DNA of 5,868 nt from Pseudorhodobacter antarcticus (GTDB lineage: Bacteria > Pseudomonadota > Alphaproteobacteria > Rhodobacterales > Rhodobacteraceae), in assembly GCA_945897655.1 (NCBI GenBank), contig CAMDHB010000232.1:1-5868 (forward strand). Reading direction: 5' to 3'. Under the pieces are notes generated by a model, which was not told the origin of the DNA, ran no database searches, and saw nothing but the letters and a program-made list of their open reading frames with translations. Shown piece by piece: positions 1 through 4,761 of the stretch. Every line of letters starts with the position of its first letter. The first letter of the stretch is position 1. Position numbers and translations under genes: made by a program.

Positions 1-434
1 CCCGAGCCGGAATAGTTCAGCACGCGGACATGGGGGGCGTGCTTGACCGACATGCGTTCGGCCGCCTTGTGCAGGTCAAGCTTGATCACCTCGGACGGGC
101 AGGAGCCGACGAGGAACAATTGGCGGATGTCGGGGCGGCGGGCCAGAAGGCGGTCAACCTCGCGGTCAAGCTCGGTTTGCGAATCAACCAGACCGGCGAG
201 ATCCTTTTCTTCGAGAATCGCCGTACCGAATCGGGGTTCGGCGAAGATCATCACCCCTGCGGCAGATTGCAGCAGGTGGGCGCAGGTGCGGGAACCCACA
301 ACCAGGAAGAAAGCATCCTGCATCTTGCGATGCAGCCAGATGATACCGGTCAGGCCGCAGAACACCTCGCGCTGGCCGCGTTCCTTGAGAACAGGCGTGT
401 CGACGCAGCCTTGCGACAGGGGGGCGGCGGTCAT
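1..434 (-). CDS. bchN: Light-independent protochlorophyllide reductase subunit N (partial, N-terminal 144 codons)
   Basis: BchN and BchB form the nitrogenase-like catalytic component that, with BchL, reduces ring D of protochlorophyllide to chlorophyllide a in the dark during bacteriochlorophyll synthesis. Reading the minus strand from the ATG at 434 gives a protein that begins MTAAPLSQGC and stays open to the left edge, so the C-terminal two thirds are missing. Recognisable family stretches are EVFCGLTGIIWLHRKMQDAF (residues 23-42), VVGSRTCAHLLQSAAG (45-60), MIFAEPRFGTAILEE (62-76) and LFLVGSCPSEVIKLDL (106-121). Cys26, Cys51 and Cys112 sit at the positions I recall for the three N-subunit ligands of the 4Fe-4S NB cluster in Rhodobacter capsulatus BchN. 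The start codon overlaps the bchF stop (ATGA), and no strong Shine-Dalgarno is visible, so translation is probably coupled to bchF. The identification is secure; nothing can be said about the missing part. Confidence 0.96.
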   Translation of the reverse strand, partial: MTAAPLSQGCVDTPVLKERGQREVFCGLTGIIWLHRKMQDAFFLVVGSRTCAHLLQSAAGVMIFAEPRFGTAILEEKDLAGLVDSQTELDREVDRLLARRPDIRQLFLVGSCPSEVIKLDLHKAAERMSVKHAPHVRVLNYSGS

Positions 435-919
435 GTGCGCACCGCCATATCGAGCCGCGCCGCACGCAACTTGAGGATGAATTGCGCGGCATTGACGGCA
501 TAGGTGGCATAGGCCGCAAGGGCGAGATACATCAATTCGGTCGGGGTCAGGACCCCGGTCAACAGGCCGAAAAGATAGGCCGTGTGCAGGGCTATCACCG
601 CGAAACTGAACACGTCTTCCCAGAAAAACGCCGGTGCAAGCAGGTATTGGCCGAAAACGACCTTTTCCCAGATCGCCCCGGTGATCATGATCACGTACAG
701 GAAAAGTGTCTTGATCAGGATGGATATGGTGGCAGCCACATAGCCATCCCCCGAGGCCAGGTAGCGCAGCACCAGGACCAGAGAAACGGCGAAGGCTACG
801 AACTGCAGGGGAGCCAGAATGCCCTGCACCAAAGTCCATACAGTTGCATCACGGCGGGCACGTTCATCCGCCGTGTAAAGCGGCTTTCGGGCTTTTGTAT
901 GACTGCGCAGGCTTTCCAT
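431..919 (-). CDS. bchF: 3-vinyl bacteriochlorophyllide hydratase
   Basis: BchF hydrates the C3 vinyl group of (bacterio)chlorophyllide to a hydroxyethyl group, on the route to bacteriochlorophyll a. The 162-residue product is the usual family length. It has a short basic N-terminus followed by about four hydrophobic spans (roughly residues 28-53, 61-83, 101-121 and 126-148), which fits a small integral membrane enzyme. The stretch around residues 84-104, including WEKVVFGQYLLAPAFFWEDV, is the recognisable BchF signature. The ATG at 919 is preceded by GAAGGG (925-930 on the plus strand) with a 5-nt spacer, which supports this start. It is the first gene of the minus-strand bchF-bchN unit and overlaps bchN by 4 bp. 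A likely promoter and a PpsR-type operator lie just upstream (951-992), implying repression under oxygen. No truncation or frameshift is seen. Confidence 0.95.
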   Translation of the reverse strand: MESLRSHTKARKPLYTADERARRDATVWTLVQGILAPLQFVAFAVSLVLVLRYLASGDGYVAATISILIKTLFLYVIMITGAIWEKVVFGQYLLAPAFFWEDVFSFAVIALHTAYLFGLLTGVLTPTELMYLALAAYATYAVNAAQFILKLRAARLDMAVRT

Positions 920-950
920 CGGGACCCTTCGAGGTTTCTGTCCTGAGGCA

Positions 951-980
951 AGACTAGCTGTGTGGGCTAAGAAGTGTCAA
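951..980 (-). promoter_or_regulatory. Predicted sigma-70-type promoter of bchFN
   Basis: On the minus strand a perfect -35 hexamer TTGACA (plus-strand 975-980) is followed after 18 bp by TAGTCT (951-956), a 3/6 match to TATAAT. Initiation would fall near 944, giving a leader of about 25 nt that contains the bchF ribosome binding site. The -35 element lies inside the 975-992 TGT-N12-ACA operator, the classic arrangement for repression by PpsR/CrtJ. The -35 is strong; the -10 is inferred. Confidence 0.5.
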
Positions 981-1008
981 CATAAACTTACAGTACTTAA
1001 GTTGACAC
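974..1008. repeat. Long inverted repeat GTGTCAAC / GTTGACAC
   Basis: GTGTCAAC at 974-981 is mirrored perfectly by GTTGACAC at 1001-1008, with 19 bases between. The repeat contains the 975-992 operator in its left half and a perfect ACTTAAGT palindrome (995-1002) in its right half. It looks like a protein-binding arrangement rather than a terminator, since it lies upstream of genes on both sides and has no T-run. Confidence 0.6.
975..992. promoter_or_regulatory. PpsR/CrtJ operator, TGT-N12-ACA (bchF side)
   Basis: The 18 bases match TGT-N12-ACA exactly. This is the palindrome known to be bound by PpsR/CrtJ in purple bacteria. It covers the predicted bchF -35 element and lies 56 bp upstream of the bchF start. 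The repressor itself is encoded about 1.1 kb away, which strengthens the call. Confidence 0.75.
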
Positions 1009-1009
1009 A
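992..1009. promoter_or_regulatory. Possible degenerate PpsR half-operator abutting site 975-992
   Basis: AGT-N12-ACA differs from the TGT-N12-ACA consensus at one base and shares its first base with the end of the perfect operator at 975-992. It would place two repressor sites in tandem on almost the same DNA stretch. PpsR/CrtJ sites often occur in cooperative pairs, but a one-mismatch site may be chance. Confidence 0.3.
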
Positions 1010-1073
1010 CAGTGTTTTGGTTGACATCTGCCGCAAAGGGCGGCGCAACTTGACGAAATATAAACTAGATGAA

Positions 1074-1086
1074 AATCAATGATTTG
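1074..1086 (+). promoter_or_regulatory. Candidate IHF binding site
   Basis: The 13 bases fit the IHF consensus WATCARNNNNTTR at every defined position: AATCAA, then four bases, then TTG. The site lies between the two PpsR-type operators (975-992 and 1119-1136), where a DNA bend could bring them together. Function is inferred, because the consensus is short and somewhat degenerate. Confidence 0.35.
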
Positions 1087-1118
1087 TCGGAAAATGGGCG
1101 GTTCGTCGGGTTGAGGGC

Positions 1119-1136
1119 TGTCAATTTTCTTTGACA
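1119..1136. promoter_or_regulatory. PpsR/CrtJ operator, TGT-N12-ACA (aerR side)
   Basis: This is an exact TGT-N12-ACA match with extended symmetry, TGTCAA at the left end and TTGACA at the right. It lies 99 bp upstream of the aerR start. The right arm is itself a perfect plus-strand -35 hexamer (1131-1136), so binding would block a promoter there. No good -10 element is visible 16-18 bp downstream, so the aerR promoter position remains uncertain. Autoregulation of aerR-ppsR is inferred. Confidence 0.7.
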
Positions 1137-1179
1137 ACTTGCAGCACTTGGTCAACCTTTGTAACAGGAATGGAGCTGG

Positions 1180-1205
1180 TCAGGCTTGGTTATGGAGCGG
1201 CCTGA
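1180..1205 (+). other. Small inverted repeat in the aerR leader
   Basis: TCAGGC (1180-1185) can pair with GCCTGA (1200-1205) across a 14-nt loop, about 17 nt upstream of the aerR ribosome binding site. The six-base stem is weak and could be chance. It has no T-run, so it is not a simple terminator. Confidence 0.2.
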
Positions 1206-1234
1206 TATGCTGTCATTGGTTGAGGGGCCGGGAC

Positions 1235-2023
1235 ATGCAAGAATACCAAACGAACAGCAGAGGCGCAGCCTCTCCTGACAGCGACGGAGTGATAAATTTC
1301 GCATCTCAAGTGGTGTCGCTTTTGGCCGAGAGAAACGTCAAGTCATCTACCGAGCCGCGTGAGACCGTCGTTGTCAGCTTGATTGCTGCGGCATTGAAGG
1401 GTGGGGATGACCGATTCTCGGCGCTGTTGGCGGAAATGCGCCGATCTCGTGTGTCTGCGGCGGCTTTGGCGGATATCTACATTCCGATCGCCGCGCGGAA
1501 GATGGGCGAAGACTGGCTGGATGATGAGCTGAGCTGGATGGAGGTGACCATCGCGGTGGCCCGGCTGCAAAGCCTGTTGCGGGAAATAGGGTCCGCCTGG
1601 GCGGCGGACAGGGCTGGCGACGCCGGTAGTGGCTCGGTTTTATTGATAATTCCTAATAGTGAGCAGCACACCTTGGGGCCGCTGGTTGCCATGTCGCAGA
1701 TGCGTCGCTTTGGAATTTCGGTCTGCCTGCGGATTGCGCCAAGCCACGAGGAATTGCGCAGCCTGGTGGCAGAACGTGCCTTTGACGGGGTCATGGTTTC
1801 GGTCGCCGGTGAAGAGAAGCTGGACACCGTGCGCAAACTTGTGTCATTCATCAAGTCAATCGGGATCGCCCACTTGCCGGTGATCATCGGTGGTGCGATC
1901 ATGACCAAGGTGAATGACCCAGCATCCATTACCGGTGCGGATCTTTCAACGAACGACATCGGAGTGGCGCTAGAGGCTCTTGGACTTAAATTCGACGACT
2001 TTTGCGTATTGAAACGCGCTTGA
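1235..2023 (+). CDS. ppaA: Cobalamin-binding photosystem antirepressor PpaA/AerR
   Basis: PpaA/AerR binds a cobalamin and acts on the repressor PpsR/CrtJ, linking light and B12 status to photosystem gene expression. The 262-residue product has a helical region at about residues 40-120, including YIPIAARKMGEDW and a DDELSWMEVTIAVARLQ stretch typical of the domain preceding B12-binding modules. A Rossmann-like B12-binding domain follows (about 133-250). It carries EQHTLG (143-148), a variant of the DxHxxG motif, and the glycine pair VIIGG (216-220). His145 is the candidate cobalt ligand and matches the number I recall for R. capsulatus AerR. The ATG at 1235 is chosen because GAGGGG (1222-1227) lies 7 nt upstream. 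The frame is open back to a TTG at 1139, but that extension lacks family character. ppsR follows after 53 bp, so the two are probably cotranscribed. The protein is cytosolic, with no signal peptide or membrane span. Confidence 0.92.
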   Translation: MQEYQTNSRGAASPDSDGVINFASQVVSLLAERNVKSSTEPRETVVVSLIAAALKGGDDRFSALLAEMRRSRVSAAALADIYIPIAARKMGEDWLDDELSWMEVTIAVARLQSLLREIGSAWAADRAGDAGSGSVLLIIPNSEQHTLGPLVAMSQMRRFGISVCLRIAPSHEELRSLVAERAFDGVMVSVAGEEKLDTVRKLVSFIKSIGIAHLPVIIGGAIMTKVNDPASITGADLSTNDIGVALEALGLKFDDFCVLKRA

Positions 2024-2076
2024 CACACCGCTGTTCCCGCTGATCTGGGAGGGGCGACGAAGGTAGTACACGCCCC

Positions 2077-3483
2077 GTGAAAACTGACAGCAAGACCCTG
2101 CTGAATGGTACCGTGCCGTTGATTGATCCGGAACTTCTGTCCGAGATCATTTCGACGGCAGCAGACATTTCTCTGCTCGTCGCCGAGGAAGGTAGTATCG
2201 CTTCCGTCCTCGTCAACCCTCACCACCGATCTTTTGGCATGCTGTCGCATTGGCTGGGACGACCGGTTTCCGAGGTTCTGAGCCCGGAAAGCGCCGAAAA
2301 GCTGAAGCGGCGATTGGCCAGCATGGCGGCCAGTTCGGCCACTAAAGCGGTCGAGCTGAACCATGTCGACGATACGTTGTGGGAGTTTCCGATCCGGTAT
2401 TCGCTGCACAAGTTGGGAACGGACAATTCGATCCTGATGCTGGGGCGCGACCTGCGGCCGATTGCTGAAATGCAGCAGCAGCTTGTCATGGCGCAACTTG
2501 CGTTGGAGCGCGACTATGAAAGCCAGCGCGAGATGGATACGCGCTACCGCGTCCTGATGGAGGCGACGCGCGATGCGGTCATGCTGGTTGGCACCAATTC
2601 GGGGCGAATCACTGATTTGAACACCGCTGCGGCGGTGATGTTGGGCGGGGCCCGGCAAGATTTGCTTGGCGCGCCGATTGCGCAAGAGTTTGAAGGTCGC
2701 AGACGCGGCGAGTTTCTGGAAAGCCTGACCAATGTTGCGGCTGCTGGATCGGTTTCGCCGGTTGAGTTGCAGGCGCGGCGGTCACAGCGCCGTCTGAACC
2801 TGGTGCCCACCTTGTTCCGCGCGGCGGGGGAGCGGTTGCTGCTGTGCCGGATTGAGGCCGCCAGCGATGCCAATTCGACGCCCGATGCCGTAGGCGAGAA
2901 CATGTTGCGCCTGTTCCATGAGGGCGTGGATGGGATCGTCTTTCTGGATTCGGAGGGGCATATCGAGGCGGCGAACGATTCGTTCCTGCGTCTGGTGGAC
3001 AGCCCCGGCCTTGGGTCGGTTCGCGGCAAATCCTTGGCCGAGTTCCTGGCGCGAGGGTCGGTCGATCTGCGCGTGATGGTTGAAAATGCCCGCCGTTCCG
3101 GCCAGTTGCGCATGTTCGCGACCAAGCTTTCGACCCAGTTCGACGGTCAGGTCAATGTCGAAATCTCCACGACTTTCCTGGGCGACCGGCCAAAGCCCGG
3201 TTTTGTGATGGTGATCCGCGACGCTGGGCGGCCTGAATCCCTGCGCCGGGGTGTGTCGCAGTCGGATGACGGAATGCGCGGCGTGATGGAGTTGGTCGGG
3301 TCGTCGACGCTGAAAGACATTGTGGGCGAAACGACGGATGTCGTTGAAAAGATGTGCATTCAGACCGCGGTTGAGTTGACACGCAACAACCGTGTCGCCG
3401 CAGCCGAAATGCTAGGGCTGTCGCGGCAGTCGCTGTATGTCAAATTGCGCAAGTTTGGATTGCTGAGCAAGGACGAAGCCTGA
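2077..3483 (+). CDS. ppsR: Redox-responsive photosystem transcriptional repressor PpsR/CrtJ
   Basis: PpsR/CrtJ represses bacteriochlorophyll, carotenoid and light-harvesting genes in oxygen by binding TGT-N12-ACA. The 468-residue product has the full family layout: an N-terminal PAS-like domain (about 15-125, with TAADISLLV and ILMLGRDLRPIAE), a Q-linker helix (about 128-158), a PAS domain (about 160-265, with AQEFEGRRRGEF), another PAS domain (about 275-385, with HEGVDGIVF and FLARGSVDLR), and a C-terminal FIS-type helix-turn-helix (about 435-463, with TRNNRVAAAEMLGLSRQSLY). Cys257 and Cys427 correspond to the two redox cysteines of the Rhodobacter proteins, and Cys427 sits just before the DNA-binding domain. 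Translation starts at GTG 2077. An in-frame TGA at 2041 rules out a longer form, and the nearest purine-rich motif (GAAGG, 2059-2063) is 13 nt away, so initiation looks weak. The gene is probably cotranscribed with ppaA and ends 12 bp from convergent proA. Confidence 0.96.
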   Translation: MKTDSKTLLNGTVPLIDPELLSEIISTAADISLLVAEEGSIASVLVNPHHRSFGMLSHWLGRPVSEVLSPESAEKLKRRLASMAASSATKAVELNHVDDTLWEFPIRYSLHKLGTDNSILMLGRDLRPIAEMQQQLVMAQLALERDYESQREMDTRYRVLMEATRDAVMLVGTNSGRITDLNTAAAVMLGGARQDLLGAPIAQEFEGRRRGEFLESLTNVAAAGSVSPVELQARRSQRRLNLVPTLFRAAGERLLLCRIEAASDANSTPDAVGENMLRLFHEGVDGIVFLDSEGHIEAANDSFLRLVDSPGLGSVRGKSLAEFLARGSVDLRVMVENARRSGQLRMFATKLSTQFDGQVNVEISTTFLGDRPKPGFVMVIRDAGRPESLRRGVSQSDDGMRGVMELVGSSTLKDIVGETTDVVEKMCIQTAVELTRNNRVAAAEMLGLSRQSLYVKLRKFGLLSKDEA

Positions 3484-3495
3484 CCCGATGCCGGT

Positions 3496-4752
3496 TCAGC
3501 GCACCGTGCCGTGCCCTGTCACCAGGTATTTGAAACTGCACAACTGTTCGGCCCCAACCGGGCCGCGTGCATGCAGCTTGCCCGTCGCAATGCCAATCTC
3601 GCCACCCATGCCAAACTCGCCGCCATCGGCAAATTGGGTTGAGGCGTTGCGCATCAGTATAGCCGAATCGAGCCGCTGAAAGAACCGTGCGGCCGTGGCG
3701 TCGTTCTGGGTCAGAATGCTTTCGGTGTGCTGGCTGCCATAGCGGCGGATATGGGCAATCGCCTCGTCCACGCCATCCACCAGTTTGGCGGCAATGATCT
3801 TGTCCAGAAATTCCCGTCCAAAATCATCGGGTTGCGCCTGCACGGTGCCCGGCACCTTCAAAAGCTCGCCTTCGGTCCGCACCTCGACCCCAGCTTTCAG
3901 AAGGTCCTCAATCAGCACGGCACCATGTTTGGTGTAGAACTGCCAGTCGATCAGCAGGCATTCCGCCGCCCCGCAAATTCCGGTGCGCCGGGTTTTGGAG
4001 TTCAGGACAACCGCCCGCGCCTGTTCCAGATCGGCGTCGCGGTCGGCGTAGACGTGGCAAATCCCCTCCAGATGGGCGAACACGGGCACCCGCGCCTCGT
4101 GCTGGACCAGACCCACCAAACCCTTGCCGCCACGGGGCACAATGACGTCGATGTATTGGGTGGCGCGCAGCATGTCGGTGACAAGTTGGCGGTCCTGCGT
4201 CGGGATGAACTGGATGGCGGCTTCAGGCAGGCCCGCTTGCCGCAGGCCAGTGGCCATGCACTCATGGATGGCGGTGGAGGTGTGGAAACTGTCCGACCCG
4301 CCGCGCAGGATGACGGCATTGCCCGCCTTCAGGCACAAGGCCCCGGCATCTGCGGTCACATTGGGCCGGCTTTCATAGATGACGCCAACCACGCCCAAAG
4401 GCGTTGCAACGCGTTGAATGTGCAGGCCATTCGGCCTGTCCCATTCCGCCAGAACCCGCCCTACGGGATCGGGCTGCTCGGCTATGGCGCGCAGGGCATC
4501 GACCATCCCGCTGATACGCCGGTCGTCCAGCGTCAATCGGTCGATCATCGCGGCTGACAGGCCCTTGTCGGCAGCATAGGCCAGATCTTCGTAATTGCTG
4601 TCCAGAATGTCTTGCCGCCGGGCCCAGATCTGATGCGCGGCGCCGATCAGTGCGGCATATTTCCGCTCTTGGCTGGCGTAGGCCAGTTCCGCCGCAGCGG
4701 CGCGGGCCTTGGTGCCGATGTCGACCATCAGATCAGAAATGTGCCCGTCCAT
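3496..4752 (-). CDS. proA: Glutamate-5-semialdehyde dehydrogenase (gamma-glutamyl phosphate reductase)
   Basis: ProA is the NADPH-dependent cytosolic enzyme that reduces gamma-glutamyl phosphate to glutamate-5-semialdehyde, the second step of proline synthesis. The 418-residue product is the normal length. Family landmarks are VATPLGVVGVIYESRPNVT (115-133), the loop LKAGNAVILRGGSDS (141-155), VPRGGKGLV (205-213), and NSKTRRTGICGAAECLL (251-267), where Cys260 is the expected catalytic nucleophile. The C-terminal region has the signature DEAIAHIRRYGSQHTESI (329-346) and ends with FGMGGEIGIATGKLHARGP (380-398). The ATG at 4752 follows the proB stop by 9 nt. The ribosome binding sequence GAGGG overlaps that stop, so the two genes are translationally coupled. 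The gene converges on ppsR, with 12 bp between their stops. It is a housekeeping gene outside the photosynthesis cluster. Confidence 0.97.
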   Translation of the reverse strand: MDGHISDLMVDIGTKARAAAAELAYASQERKYAALIGAAHQIWARRQDILDSNYEDLAYAADKGLSAAMIDRLTLDDRRISGMVDALRAIAEQPDPVGRVLAEWDRPNGLHIQRVATPLGVVGVIYESRPNVTADAGALCLKAGNAVILRGGSDSFHTSTAIHECMATGLRQAGLPEAAIQFIPTQDRQLVTDMLRATQYIDVIVPRGGKGLVGLVQHEARVPVFAHLEGICHVYADRDADLEQARAVVLNSKTRRTGICGAAECLLIDWQFYTKHGAVLIEDLLKAGVEVRTEGELLKVPGTVQAQPDDFGREFLDKIIAAKLVDGVDEAIAHIRRYGSQHTESILTQNDATAARFFQRLDSAILMRNASTQFADGGEFGMGGEIGIATGKLHARGPVGAEQLCSFKYLVTGHGTVR

Positions 4753-4761
4753 GCCGTTCCC

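Larger units (their letters stand above)
920..1234. promoter_or_regulatory. Divergent bchF / aerR-ppsR control region
   Basis: This 315-bp gap separates the minus-strand bchFN genes from the plus-strand aerR-ppsR genes. I see no convincing gene in it. It is visibly more AT-rich than the flanking genes and unusually dense in TTGACA/TGTCAA hexamers (975, 1002, 1021, 1119 and 1131, plus TTGACG at 1050). It holds two perfect TGT-N12-ACA operators, an IHF-consensus match, a predicted bchF promoter and a roughly 100-nt leader before aerR. In related Rhodobacter clusters this intergenic region also lies between bchF and the regulator genes. Confidence 0.85.

Noticed and set aside
184..519. 111-codon minus-strand frame overlapping bchN
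   Set aside because: It is on the same strand but in a different frame from bchN, whose conserved cysteines and motifs fix the true frame.
1013..1026. TGT-N8-ACA considered as another PpsR operator
   Set aside because: The spacer is 8, not the usual 12, and the inner bases show no symmetry. It is noted only as part of the hexamer cluster.
1030..1044. GCCGC-N5-GCGGC considered as a RegA/PrrA site
   Set aside because: The stem is short, and the motif for this regulator is too degenerate for me to assign from one match in GC-rich DNA.
1073..1085. Palindrome AAATCA-A-TGATTT considered as an FnrL site
   Set aside because: It does not fit TTGAT-N4-ATCAA in sequence or spacing; it is better explained as part of the IHF-like match.
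1139..1234. N-terminal 32-codon extension of aerR starting at TTG 1139
   Set aside because: The TTG abuts the operator, has no ribosome binding site, and the encoded residues look non-native. ATG 1235 has a well-placed GAGGGG.
1477..2685. 402-codon open frame on the minus strand across aerR and ppsR
   Set aside because: It lies antisense to two confidently identified genes and has no recognisable domain. Long antisense frames are common in high-GC DNA.
3727..4557. 276-codon plus-strand open frame inside proA
   Set aside because: It is complementary to proA, its composition is typical of antisense high-GC frames, and it has no family resemblance.
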